Origin: Butyricimonas virosa
GTDB lineage: Bacteria; Bacteroidota; Bacteroidia; Bacteroidales; Marinifilaceae
Length of the DNA: 64,000 nucleotides
Assembly (NCBI RefSeq): GCF_025148635.1
Contig: NZ_CP102269.1
Location: forward strand, 434,001 to 498,000
Reading direction: 5' to 3'
The notes under the pieces were generated by a model, which did no database searches, had not been told where the DNA came from, and saw only the letters and a program-made list of their open reading frames with translations. A program made the translations under genes and the position numbers. This document shows positions 1 to 8,935 of this stretch, in pieces. Position 1 is the stretch's first letter; every line of letters starts with the position of its first letter.

Positions 1-520
1 CCGGAGTCGTGGCACAAGTAGCCGGATCATAAGGAGCCGCATACATATTCACCAAATAGAAATAACGGAAAGCCCTCAAAGCATAAGCCTCCCCCTTGAT
101 ATGCTTACGTGTTCTTTCAACCTCTGTCATATCCAATACCGCCCCGACAGCCTCATCAATATTATCAATAACAACATTTGTGTTATAAGCACTATTATAA
201 AATTTTGCAAAAACTTCATCCCCATTCGGCATGGTCGTTTCGATACTATTATCCCACAAATGAGCCCCAAGATAAGTATCTGCAGAATTAGCAAAATTAG
301 GTCTCCGATCTGCCACGATATAGTCCATATCATCCGTTAAAACATCTATATAAGGCAGTACAGCTTGAGTTAAATAAGCGTTATTCAACAACTGGTCGTA
401 ATCATCTGTTGTCGATAATTTTTGCTTGTTCTGAGGTATCTCTTCCAAATAACCGTTACAGGCCCCCAACACGGCACACATACACACGAACAAGAATTTA
501 TATAAATATCTCTTTTCCAT
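1..520 (-). CDS. SusD/RagB-family outer-membrane lipoprotein, N-terminal part (locus A)
   Basis: The reading frame starts at ATG 520 and is still open at the left edge, so only about the first 173 residues are visible. It begins MEKRYLYKFLFVCMCAVLG-AC, a lipoprotein signal peptide with the lipidated Cys near residue 21. The rest has SusD-type helical features, including a stretch near residues 140-160 reading KGEAYALRAFRYFYLV, the conserved TPR-like segment of the family. SusD proteins sit on the cell surface as a lid over the SusC channel and bind the substrate. The start lies 10 bp after the stop of the SusC gene, the usual co-transcribed order. Substrate cannot be told from this fragment. 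Confidence 0.9.
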   Translation of the reverse strand, partial: MEKRYLYKFLFVCMCAVLGACNGYLEEIPQNKQKLSTTDDYDQLLNNAYLTQAVLPYIDVLTDDMDYIVADRRPNFANSADTYLGAHLWDNSIETTMPNGDEVFAKFYNSAYNTNVVIDNIDEAVGAVLDMTEVERTRKHIKGEAYALRAFRYFYLVNMYAAPYDPATCATTP

Positions 521-530
521 AGTTCTTCAT

Positions 531-3500
531 TTAAAAATTGATATTCAATCCCAAGGTAAAAGTTCTAGCCAACGGCAATGAACCATAAGAAGTTGTCGTA
601 TAATTAATCGTCTCAGGATCATATCCTTTCAAACGCTTATCTGCAAGCACGAACAAATTTTGCGCCTGAAACTTCAAGGAAACATTCCCCAGTTTACGTC
701 CCCCAACAATCACGTTATCAACCCAACGTCCCGGTAGTTGGTATTCCACCATCAAGTTCCGGAATCGGAGATAATCGCCGGGTACAACAGTTTCATCGGA
801 TGAATTATACCAATCCGTGGCATAAAAATTACCATCGGCAGTTGCAATATAGCCATCCCCGGAAGACAAGGCGGGTATGGTCTTCCCCGTGTTATCCTTT
901 CCCGGCCGCCAACGATCTTTTATACTGCTGTTGGCATTCGCATCATCAGCAGGTGCCGTGACATAAGCCCGTGCAGGCAAACGCACCACATTTTTCAAAC
1001 CAAAAGCAAATAACATGGATAAGGATACATTTTTATAGGCTATCCTCGTATTTAATCCCCCGGACAAAATAGGATCCCTAGTACCTTCATATTTCAAATT
1101 GGCAATATCATAGGGAAAATTCACTATTTCTTCGCTAGAAACCCCAAGCACCTTTCCATCTTTATCATAAAACATGGGCATCCCGATATCATCCAACCCG
1201 GCAAATCGATAAGAAAACATCCCGTTTACCGGTTTCCCCTCGTACACTTCTCCCGGCGTGTAAACACTTTGCACCAAATATTTTGTTTGAGCCGTACTGT
1301 TGGCTTTTGTCACCTTGTTTTTGACATATCCCATATTAAAAGCTGTCGTCCAACGCCAATCCTTATTCTTAATTATTGTCCCGCTCAAAGAAATGTCAAG
1401 CCCCTGGTTACTTACATCCGCATAGTTCACGTATTTCCCGGAAAAACCGGATACAGAAGATACACCTTTGTAAGCGATCAAGTCCTTACTCTTATCCAGA
1501 TAATAATCCACATCCAATGACAGACGATTGTCAAACAACCCGACTTCCAATCCCACGTTAAATGAAGCCGTTGTTTCCCACTTTAAATCAGGATTGGGAG
1601 CTTGTTGTATTTCCATTTCAAACAAACCGGTTACCGCATTGGGTGGTAATGCCGCCGCAATGATCGAAGGACTGCTATCCTCCACGATATTTCCCCGCAA
1701 CCCATAAGAGGCCCGAAGTGCCAAGTTGTCGATCATTTCATTGTCGGACAGGAAGGATTCATTACTTATAATCCACCGTCCGGAAACAGACCACAAAGGC
1801 AAGTAACGATATTTAGGATTCGAACCGAAAAGATTCGAACCGTCAAAACGAATATTCGCATTCAGCACGTAACGGTTGTCATACATGGCAGAAACCACCC
1901 CGTAATAAGAAATATTGGAACGATCAACTAGACTACGGGTTGTCTTGTTACGCTTCAAATGACCTGTTGATTCCCCTAATGCCGGTTCATAAAACGTGTT
2001 TCCGCGATCATGAAAATACCCGTAAACATTCGATGTTAACCCTTTATAATTCGTATTTCTAAACTCTTGTCCTAATAAAACATCAATAGACAAATTCTCC
2101 ACCAAACTACCTTTATAGGTTAATCCGTTACGAATCAATGACGAACGCTGTTCATAAGTTGTTTCATTATACACTCCCCCGTAAGGTAGCGGAGATTTTT
2201 TCATATCATCTTCCGATCCTTCTCCATACTCGTACCCTCTAATATCTGCAACATAAGCACTTTGTTCCGTGGCATAATCCCGTGCAGTCGAATGAGAAGA
2301 GGCGTAACTGAATAACCCCTCGTATTTCAACCCTTTATACAGATTCACCGTAAGATTGACAATTCCCTTCATATCGGTTTGCGTACTCTCATTACTGGTA
2401 TTCGCTAATTCATTCAATATATTAAATTTATGTGCACGTCCGGTTACTGTTCCCATGTAATAATATAGCTCCCCGTTATCTTCACGCAAAGGAATAGCCC
2501 TAGAAACACGAACCGCATAATTGAACAAATCAATCGAAGAATGGTACATCTCCCGATCACGACGATCCACTTGAACAATGGCACCCATATTTACCCCTTG
2601 AAATAACTGCGTGTTGACTTTTACCATTCCCCCGTAATTCTTATACTCACTTGCTTTATCAACCCCCTCTTCCCCGTTATAATTCAAAGAAATATAATAA
2701 TTGGTTTTCTCCGTTCCCCCGGAAACACTCAAATTGTGGGTCTGCGTGTACGCATTCCGAAACAAAATCTTAAACCAATCGGTATTTAACCCTTCCAACT
2801 TATTGGCCATCGTATTCAATTGCTCTTTTGTAATTTGCCCGAGGGCATAGCTATTCAGTAACCCCTCTATACCCGGGCCACCATTCGCATAAGTACTGCT
2901 CCAAATAGATAAACCGTCTTCATAATTCTCCCATGCCAAAGCAACACGCTCTTTTGAATTTAATAAATCAAAATTATCGTAAAAAGGACGAATACTCACG
3001 GTCGACGTGTGTTGATACGAAATATTAAAGCTATTGGCCTTTCCTTTCTTCGTGGTTACAACAATAACACCGTTAGCGGCACGGGTTCCGTAAATGGCTG
3101 TTGCAGATGCATCTTTCAACACCGTAATACTTTCAATATCATTAGGATTAATTCCTCCAATCACGGAATTAAACATATTCATCACGTCCGGACTATTCAA
3201 ATCGGCAGCCGTAACCGGCACGGAATTCTCTAAGATAACCCCATCCAGAACCCACAATGGATCGGCATTCCCGGAAATTGTTGCAGTACCCCGAATACGA
3301 ATTTTCGGTGCCGCCCCCGGAGAGGCTGAAGTATTCACCACAGAAAGCCCCGGAACAACCCCTTGCAACATCTGTTCGATACTGGATGCTCCTATCGTTT
3401 GCAATTCACTGGTTTTTACCGTCACGACAGAACTTGTCAGGTTTCTCTTTTCGATCTGTTGATACCCTGTCACAACAATCTCCTCTATGTTTTCAGAATC

Positions 3501-4121
3501 TTCTTCCATCACGACCGTCAACGGTTTCTGTCCCTTTTTAAACACAAGCTCCTGCGTTTTCATCCCCACGAAAGAAAAATGCAAAGCCACACTCTCCTGT
3601 TCGGGAACTTTCAAAAGGAATTCCCCTTTCGCATCCGTGGCCGTTCCCAAAGTGGTTCCACCGACAAGTACCGTCACTCCCGGTAAAGGTTCTCCATTTT
3701 TATCTTTCACCACACCCCGGATTTCCATCTCTTTCTCTGCTTGCCGTACCGTTTTTTCTCCTTCAAACCGCACCATGATAATATCATCCCGGAACGTATA
3801 GGTAAAACCTGTTCCCTCGAAAATCCGGTCCAAAACAGATTTCACAGTTTCATCCGTTGCTTTTACCGTCAATTTATCCAAACGATTCGCCTGCTCGCTA
3901 CTAAAAATAAAATGTAATTTGGTCTGACGCTGAATCTCACTAAATAATGTCTTGATCGACACATCCCGCAAATCCAGATTAACTTTTTCCTGCTGGGCAA
4001 AACTATTTGCCGAAAGGGAAAATGTGAAACAACACATCAAAAAAATAAAAAGCTTCATAGTTTTCCAAAATTTTTGCCCATGAGGTCGGTAAACCCTAAG
4101 GCATAATAGAATTTTTTCCAT
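531..4121 (-). CDS. SusC/RagA-family TonB-dependent transporter with STN signalling domain (locus A)
   Basis: A 1196-residue outer-membrane beta-barrel that imports a SusD-captured ligand using TonB energy. Order: positively charged N-region and signal sequence (about 1-42, ending SANSFAQ); STN domain (about 47-118), the part that contacts FecR; carboxypeptidase-regulatory-like domain (about 133-213, GVVKDKNGEPLPGVTV); a TonB-box-like EEIVVTGYQ; plug domain (PGLSVVNTSASPGA, then VLKDASATAIYGTRAANGVI); long barrel ending in aromatic F. The upstream ATG at 4121 is chosen over the internal Met before KLFIFLMCC because it is preceded by TACAAAGGT, a context shared with the other two STN-SusC genes here. 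It lies downstream of its FecR and sigma genes. Substrate unknown. Confidence 0.93.
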   Translation of the reverse strand: MEKILLCLRVYRPHGQKFWKTMKLFIFLMCCFTFSLSANSFAQQEKVNLDLRDVSIKTLFSEIQRQTKLHFIFSSEQANRLDKLTVKATDETVKSVLDRIFEGTGFTYTFRDDIIMVRFEGEKTVRQAEKEMEIRGVVKDKNGEPLPGVTVLVGGTTLGTATDAKGEFLLKVPEQESVALHFSFVGMKTQELVFKKGQKPLTVVMEEDSENIEEIVVTGYQQIEKRNLTSSVVTVKTSELQTIGASSIEQMLQGVVPGLSVVNTSASPGAAPKIRIRGTATISGNADPLWVLDGVILENSVPVTAADLNSPDVMNMFNSVIGGINPNDIESITVLKDASATAIYGTRAANGVIVVTTKKGKANSFNISYQHTSTVSIRPFYDNFDLLNSKERVALAWENYEDGLSIWSSTYANGGPGIEGLLNSYALGQITKEQLNTMANKLEGLNTDWFKILFRNAYTQTHNLSVSGGTEKTNYYISLNYNGEEGVDKASEYKNYGGMVKVNTQLFQGVNMGAIVQVDRRDREMYHSSIDLFNYAVRVSRAIPLREDNGELYYYMGTVTGRAHKFNILNELANTSNESTQTDMKGIVNLTVNLYKGLKYEGLFSYASSHSTARDYATEQSAYVADIRGYEYGEGSEDDMKKSPLPYGGVYNETTYEQRSSLIRNGLTYKGSLVENLSIDVLLGQEFRNTNYKGLTSNVYGYFHDRGNTFYEPALGESTGHLKRNKTTRSLVDRSNISYYGVVSAMYDNRYVLNANIRFDGSNLFGSNPKYRYLPLWSVSGRWIISNESFLSDNEMIDNLALRASYGLRGNIVEDSSPSIIAAALPPNAVTGLFEMEIQQAPNPDLKWETTASFNVGLEVGLFDNRLSLDVDYYLDKSKDLIAYKGVSSVSGFSGKYVNYADVSNQGLDISLSGTIIKNKDWRWTTAFNMGYVKNKVTKANSTAQTKYLVQSVYTPGEVYEGKPVNGMFSYRFAGLDDIGMPMFYDKDGKVLGVSSEEIVNFPYDIANLKYEGTRDPILSGGLNTRIAYKNVSLSMLFAFGLKNVVRLPARAYVTAPADDANANSSIKDRWRPGKDNTGKTIPALSSGDGYIATADGNFYATDWYNSSDETVVPGDYLRFRNLMVEYQLPGRWVDNVIVGGRKLGNVSLKFQAQNLFVLADKRLKGYDPETINYTTTSYGSLPLARTFTLGLNINF

Positions 4122-4153
4122 ACCTTTGTAGTTAGAATGTTAGTATTTACAAC

Positions 4154-4227
4154 TAGGCATTGCTCGTAACATTAGCCTATTTGTCCTATTATCATTGATG
4201 GCGGAAAATGCTCGTAACATCTTCCGC
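4154..4227 (-). promoter_or_regulatory. Two stem-loops in the fecR-susC spacer of locus A
   Basis: The 113-bp spacer holds two hairpins. One has TAGGC/GCCTA arms (4154-4158 and 4175-4179). The other has 10-bp arms with one mismatch (4201-4210 and 4218-4227). Both present the same 12-mer, TGCTCGTAACAT, across the loop (4161-4172 and 4209-4220, 48 bp apart). They follow the FecR stop by a few bases on the transcribed strand. Comparable hairpins occur at the same place in loci B and C. They may be partial terminators or RNA elements that set susC expression apart from the regulator genes; this is inference. Confidence 0.5.
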
Positions 4228-4234
4228 TATTTCT

Positions 4235-5404
4235 TTATTCCATCACTATAATTGTTCTTCCTTTCACCGAAAATTTCACTTGAGTTACTCCTGATATGGC
4301 ATCAAGAATATGGGAAACCTCCTCGTAACGTCCCAAATGTCCGGTAAAATGCAGTTGTTTTAAACTTGCTGTCTGGAAGAATACATCCACGTCATACCAT
4401 AAAGACAACGTGTTCATGATCTCCTCCAAGCTTTCATCATCAAACATAAACTCATGCTCCTTCCACGCCACGTAAGGCCGCACATCCACGTCCCGAATTT
4501 CCATAGTGCCTTCCTCCCTGTTATAAAGAGCCAACTGTCCCGGTTTCACCGTGTATTCCGCATTGTTTCCCTGAATGCCAATCTTCCCCTCGACCAAAAC
4601 AGTCTCAACATTTGCTATATTGTACGTGTTTACGTTAAAAGAAGTACCATAAACCTGGATCTTTAATTTATCCACGTTCACAAAAAAAGGCCGTTTTGCA
4701 TCTTTCGCCACTTCAAAATATCCTTCCCCGGAAAGAAACACGTCCCGTCGTTCTGACCCGAAAGCCACGGGGTAACGCAATTCACTGCCCGAATTCAGGT
4801 AAACAACCGTCCCGTCAGACAAGGTAACCGTGTATTCTCCTCCACGAGGAACTTCCAACACGTTATATTCCGTCTTTCCCGTTGCCACCTGCTCCGGGTA
4901 AACCATTCCTAATGAGTTATTGATAGCCGCAATACCTTCTGCCACATCAAAACGAGTTTCTTGTTCTCTCGTGATTTCAATCACTCGATTATCAGCCAAC
5001 CGAAGAATAGCCTTACTCTTCCCGGGCTCTATACTAGCCAATTCCGTACCCTTTTGTTCAGTACCCGGTTTCGTTTCTCTTATAAAATATCCCGCTGCCA
5101 CCACCATCAAGGGAATCATCACGGCAGCCACGAATTTATACCATCCTAAACGACGGGGATGATTCTTCTGTTTGATGTTTCCCTTCACAATGACCTTTTC
5201 CCATGCAGAATCTTTATTCACCTTCTCGTAAATACCAAAATCGGAGGCGACACTCTTTTCATTACAAATCTCTTTAAAAAGCTTCTCTCGCGAAGGATCT
5301 TGAGTAACCCACTCCTCCAACTTCACTTTTTCTTCCCCGGATAAATCTCCCACGAGATAAAGTTGGATTAATTGTATAATATATTCATCGTAATGTTTCA
5401 TCAT
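4235..5404 (-). CDS. FecR-family anti-sigma factor (locus A)
   Basis: A 389-residue inner-membrane regulator. The N-terminal cytoplasmic segment (about 1-85) would hold the ECF sigma factor. A single membrane span lies near 90-108 (FVAAVMIPLMVVAAGYF). The periplasmic FecR domain (about 185-278) contains VPRGGEYTV, LSDGTVVYLNSGSELRYP and the conserved GEGYFEV and GTSFNV. A C-terminal DUF4974/STN-like domain (about 318-388) is expected to interact with the SusC STN domain. It sits between its sigma factor (82 bp upstream) and SusC. The start could be either of two adjacent Met codons. Family assignment is firm; the pairing with neighbours is inferred from order. Confidence 0.93.
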   Translation of the reverse strand: MMKHYDEYIIQLIQLYLVGDLSGEEKVKLEEWVTQDPSREKLFKEICNEKSVASDFGIYEKVNKDSAWEKVIVKGNIKQKNHPRRLGWYKFVAAVMIPLMVVAAGYFIRETKPGTEQKGTELASIEPGKSKAILRLADNRVIEITREQETRFDVAEGIAAINNSLGMVYPEQVATGKTEYNVLEVPRGGEYTVTLSDGTVVYLNSGSELRYPVAFGSERRDVFLSGEGYFEVAKDAKRPFFVNVDKLKIQVYGTSFNVNTYNIANVETVLVEGKIGIQGNNAEYTVKPGQLALYNREEGTMEIRDVDVRPYVAWKEHEFMFDDESLEEIMNTLSLWYDVDVFFQTASLKQLHFTGHLGRYEEVSHILDAISGVTQVKFSVKGRTIIVME

Positions 5405-5486
5405 CCTTGTTATTTTACACCAAAGACGACAAGAGTATAAAAAAGGAGTATAAAAAAATCGACTTTTTATAGAAAATATTTTTCAA

Positions 5487-6053
5487 TTACATGAAACCCA
5501 CTTTAAACAAGACATATAGCATATATACACGACCTAATCTTTTCCGTAAATAAACAATAGCATTTCGTTTTTGAGTCTTCACGGTTAACTCGGATATTTG
5601 AAGGATTTCCGCAATTTCGCTATTCTTTTTTCCTTCCAGACAATATTTAAATACTTCCTGACACCGCTTGGGCAATTCATCCAATACCTGGTATAAACGG
5701 CGATACACCTCATCTTTCATAACCTCCAATTCTGGTACTTCACCTGTCTCTGACGTCCGAAGCGTGTAACGCACGTACTTTCCTTCCACTTCCTTGTGTT
5801 TCAAATAATCCAACGAGGCATTCTTCACCGAGTTATACAAGAAATTCTTAAAACCATAGTATGAACTGTAAATCGTATCCCGTTCCCACACCTGCACGAA
5901 TAAGTCCTGCACGACATCCTCCGCAATCTCTTGTCTCTCTACCCATTTCATGGCATATAGCACGAGATAACGATAAAATCGGTCAAACAATATTTTAAAA
6001 GCTCCCACCTGCTTTTGATTCAACTGCTCTATTAATAACTCATCTTGAACCAT
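5487..6053 (-). CDS. ECF-type RNA polymerase sigma factor, FecI-like (locus A)
   Basis: A 188-residue sigma-70 family protein with region 2 near residues 18-65 (FDRFYRYLVLYAMKW, AEDVVQDLFVQVWE) and region 4 near 125-175 (LPKRCQEVFKYCLEGKKNSEIAEIL, then LTVKTQKRNAIVYLRKRL as recognition helix). It lacks regions 1 and 3, as ECF factors do. It is the first gene of the sigma-FecR-SusC-SusD series and would direct polymerase to the susC operon once FecR releases it. The frame continues past the recognition helix with a hydrophobic tail (VYMLYVLFKVGFM), a little longer than usual. Confidence 0.93.
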   Translation of the reverse strand: MVQDELLIEQLNQKQVGAFKILFDRFYRYLVLYAMKWVERQEIAEDVVQDLFVQVWERDTIYSSYYGFKNFLYNSVKNASLDYLKHKEVEGKYVRYTLRTSETGEVPELEVMKDEVYRRLYQVLDELPKRCQEVFKYCLEGKKNSEIAEILQISELTVKTQKRNAIVYLRKRLGRVYMLYVLFKVGFM

Positions 6054-6106
6054 TTTCCCTAAGGATTATTATACAGATTTATTCGTGTATAAAAATAGTA
6101 AAAAAC

Positions 6107-6124
6107 TATCTTTGCACAAAGATA
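6107..6124. promoter_or_regulatory. Divergent -7 palindrome between the locus A sigma gene and the M64 peptidase gene
   Basis: TATCTTTG-CA-CAAAGATA has 8-bp inverted arms around a CA centre. Each arm matches the Bacteroidetes -7 consensus TAnnTTTG, one on each strand. For the plus strand, a TTCG resembling the -33 TTTG lies 21 bp upstream (6082-6085), so the plus-strand promoter for the peptidase at 6146 is the better supported. The minus-strand copy could serve the sigma gene, but I see no clear -33 for it. The symmetry could also be an operator. Confidence 0.55.
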
Positions 6125-6145
6125 AACACATAATAAAACAGATTT

Positions 6146-7426
6146 ATGAAACGAATCATAGCACTCTTGCCCTGCATCATGTTATTATTACAAGCAAATC
6201 AATCCTGGGCCCAATTCGACAAACACTTTCACAACAAAACATTACGTATGGATTACGCCCATTGCGGGGATAGCCAGCATGACGAAATTTATTTCGAGGA
6301 ATTACTGGAAGAACCTTACTGGGGCGGTTCGAAGACCAACCTCATCGATACCATGTTCTATGGGAATTATTATCTCAACGTGTACGACGTGGCCTCTAAC
6401 CAGCTCATTTATTCCCGGGGGTATTGCACTCTTTTCGGAGAATGGCAAACCACCGATGAAGCCCAAACGACTCAACGTTATTGCTCAGAAACAGTAGTCA
6501 TGCCTTTCCCGAAAAATGACGTACGTATTGAAATATCCGCCCGGAACAAGAAAGGTAAATTCGTAAAGAAGTTTGAATATACAGTGGATGTTGATAACTA
6601 TTTTATCAAGAAGGATCGTCGGATGCAATACCCGACTTATGACGTACATTATACCGGAAACCCGTCACGCCGGGTGGACATCGTCCTGCTCCCCGAAGGT
6701 TACACGGCAGATGAAATGGACAAATTTAAAGCCGATTGCAAACTTTTCGCAGAAGGCTTGTTCAGCCTTTCTCCCTACAAAGAAAATCAAGGTTTATTTA
6801 ACATCCGAGCTGTTCTTGCTCCTTCACAAGAATCCGGTGTCGATATTCCCGGTGAATACATCTGGAAGAATACTATACTGAATTCTTCCTTTTACACTTT
6901 CGATTCCGAACGTTACATCATGACTTACGACAATAAAAGTTTACGGGATTTATCCGCTAACGCCCCCTACGACTTCATCTACATTATTGCCAACACGCAA
7001 AAATATGGTGGTGGAGCCATTTATAACCATTACGGCATCAGCATTTCCGGTAACCTCCATGCGGCCAAGGTTTATGTTCACGAGTTCGGACACCTATTCC
7101 TCGGCCTTGGAGACGAATACGTGGAAGTCGGTAGCAGTTACAACGATATGTACCCGACCAACGTGGAACCCTGGGAGGCCAATCTTACCACACTGACAAA
7201 CTTTAATAAGAAATGGAAAGATATGCTTGATAAAGATACTCCCGTTCCCACTACCTACGATCCCCAAAATCCCAAGAAACTCGGAGCCTATGAAGGAGGT
7301 GGTTACGTATCCAAGGGTGTTTACCGTCCTCGTTATGATTGTTTGATGAACACCCTATCCGGTGATGACTTCTGCCCCGTTTGCATCCGGGCTATCAAGA
7401 AACAAATCGATTTCTATACCCGATAA
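6146..7426 (+). CDS. Secreted IgA-peptidase-family (M64) zinc metallopeptidase
   Basis: A 426-residue protein with a signal peptide (MKRIIALLPCIMLLLQANQSWAQ). An N-terminal M64_N-type beta domain (about 25-150) precedes the catalytic domain. The zinc motif HEFGHLFLGLGDEY starts at residue 312: two His and a catalytic Glu in HExxH, with the downstream GD at 322-323 as third ligand, typical of MEROPS family M64. Members are exported and can cleave host proteins such as IgA; the substrate here is not shown by sequence. It is divergent from locus A and ends with its own hairpin, so it may supply peptides to the adjacent SusC/SusD system (inference). Confidence 0.9.
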   Translation: MKRIIALLPCIMLLLQANQSWAQFDKHFHNKTLRMDYAHCGDSQHDEIYFEELLEEPYWGGSKTNLIDTMFYGNYYLNVYDVASNQLIYSRGYCTLFGEWQTTDEAQTTQRYCSETVVMPFPKNDVRIEISARNKKGKFVKKFEYTVDVDNYFIKKDRRMQYPTYDVHYTGNPSRRVDIVLLPEGYTADEMDKFKADCKLFAEGLFSLSPYKENQGLFNIRAVLAPSQESGVDIPGEYIWKNTILNSSFYTFDSERYIMTYDNKSLRDLSANAPYDFIYIIANTQKYGGGAIYNHYGISISGNLHAAKVYVHEFGHLFLGLGDEYVEVGSSYNDMYPTNVEPWEANLTTLTNFNKKWKDMLDKDTPVPTTYDPQNPKKLGAYEGGGYVSKGVYRPRYDCLMNTLSGDDFCPVCIRAIKKQIDFYTR

Positions 7427-7430
7427 ATAA

Positions 7431-7460
7431 GAAAAACGTACCTTCAACGGTACGTTTTTC
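7431..7460. terminator. Bidirectional terminator after the M64 peptidase gene
   Basis: A perfect 12-bp stem (GAAAAACGTACC paired with GGTACGTTTTTC) with a 6-nt loop begins 4 bp after the peptidase stop codon. The stem gives T-rich tails in both directions, which suits its position between convergent genes. Confidence 0.85.
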
Positions 7461-7531
7461 AGCATAAATTGTAGCACAGAAGGTACAATGTCGACTTACA
7501 AAACTTTGAGTCTTTAACACTATACACAAAA

Positions 7532-8914
7532 TCAATTTCCACCCGTAAAAGCCCAATCAGATTTATAGGCCCAACGAGAAGGACATTGTTGTAAAACCAT
7601 TCTTAAGCGTTTCACTTGATCAACAGAAAGGGAATTTTTATAACTATACATATCCATTACATTAAACGAAGTAAAATACTCTAAAGGACGAGTAGGATCA
7701 TTTTCCGGTTGACCGTCCAGATTATTAGCTTTAAACACTGAAGGGTAAAAACCATAATCAAAACTATAAGTATCCGGACAATAATCACTATCACCATCTT
7801 CATTCAAATACTTATACATATCACATCTCGTTTGAAGAATACCAAAATATTCAGCCATGGGGGTAGCCAAACTAAATTCATTTGATCCTTGTACTGCTGT
7901 TGGCGTATAAAGGGCCGCCAAATTCACCATAAAACCAACTTCTCGACAATCTTCAACATCATCTAAATTAAAAGACTCCTTATGTTCCCAATCCAACCCA
8001 GGAATAGAAGCCAAGTCATAATCCGGATGCATCACCCTAGGAGGCCACATCTGATATGACGTGGAAGTTCCCGTTGTAGAAGTAAACGTGGTAAACTTAG
8101 CCAACCAAATATTCAAATATTTATTGGGATCCCAAATAAGGCGTTTCCATTTTGCCAATATATATGACAGATAAGGTTTAGTCTTATTTGAAGAAGTTCC
8201 CATATTCGTAAAATCTGATACAGAAATATTCTCTATATTCTTTCCCGGTTCCTGCATTTTTAATCCATTCTGATCGTAAGTTGCTAGTTTAAACACGACT
8301 TTAGCATTTCCAGCATTAGGATCAGTCGTTATTTTACGATTAAAAGCATCAGAAACACGTTGGAGCTGCTCTTCCAAAAACTCCACGCTTAAATCATAGG
8401 AAGGAGTCGCAGTAGCTGGAGGAACAAGTACATGAAAGACAACTGGAATCACAATCTCTTCGTAATCCTCTTTGGGCAACTCCCTTATCGTAACTTCCAA
8501 ACTATTACTTTCTAAATTTCCTCCTTTCGCATAAAATTGTAGAACTGTTCCGGGAACATCACTCATCGTTGCATAGTAACCATCTTCCAAAACATTTCCA
8601 ATTTGATCATACACTTTCACATAACCATCCGGAATTTGGTCTGCCGGAACTAAAAATTCCTCCTCGATTTCTTTACCATAAAATTCTCTGGTCTCTTCAT
8701 CTCGACCGTAAGACATTACATTTTTTTTAGCGTACACAAAAGTATGGAATCCCATTTTACAAACACCATTAGGAACTAACGTTTTATGATCTGCACGCAA
8801 TTCAATCCTTGAAATCTCATCCGGAGAAATATTCAAATCAAGAATTACACTCTCCTCTTTTTCACACGAACTTAACATAAGTAGCGTGACAAAAATCATT
8901 ATTATATATCTCAT
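7532..8914 (-). CDS. M43 (pappalysin-like) metalloprotease-related lipoprotein with lost zinc motif (locus B)
   Basis: A 460-residue lipoprotein (lipobox LLMLSSC, Cys17). Residues about 155-440 follow the layout of Bacteroidetes M43B zinc metalloprotease lipoproteins: IPVVFHVL near 156, a LNIW strand near 267, the region where HExxHxxGxxH should be, a YCPDT segment at 378, and a Met-turn-like FNVMDMYSYKNSLSVDQVKRLR near 417. Where the zinc motif is expected, residues 351-361 read TPMAEYFGILQ, so all three His ligands and the catalytic Glu are replaced while the scaffold residues Y, G and L remain. It is the last gene of locus B, 21 bp after SusD, and probably acts as a surface binding protein, not an enzyme. 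The family call is from motif memory. Confidence 0.7.
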   Translation of the reverse strand: MRYIIMIFVTLLMLSSCEKEESVILDLNISPDEISRIELRADHKTLVPNGVCKMGFHTFVYAKKNVMSYGRDEETREFYGKEIEEEFLVPADQIPDGYVKVYDQIGNVLEDGYYATMSDVPGTVLQFYAKGGNLESNSLEVTIRELPKEDYEEIVIPVVFHVLVPPATATPSYDLSVEFLEEQLQRVSDAFNRKITTDPNAGNAKVVFKLATYDQNGLKMQEPGKNIENISVSDFTNMGTSSNKTKPYLSYILAKWKRLIWDPNKYLNIWLAKFTTFTSTTGTSTSYQMWPPRVMHPDYDLASIPGLDWEHKESFNLDDVEDCREVGFMVNLAALYTPTAVQGSNEFSLATPMAEYFGILQTRCDMYKYLNEDGDSDYCPDTYSFDYGFYPSVFKANNLDGQPENDPTRPLEYFTSFNVMDMYSYKNSLSVDQVKRLRMVLQQCPSRWAYKSDWAFTGGN

Positions 8915-8935
8915 AATATAACTTTTACATTTGTA

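Noticed and set aside
101..340. Plus-strand reading frame of 79 codons over the SusD fragment
   Set aside because: It is antisense to a clear SusD coding region, and its residues look like a shadow of that gene.
3009..3801. Several plus-strand reading frames over the SusC N-terminal domains
   Set aside because: They overlap one another in different frames opposite conserved STN and plug sequence; no start context or family signature.
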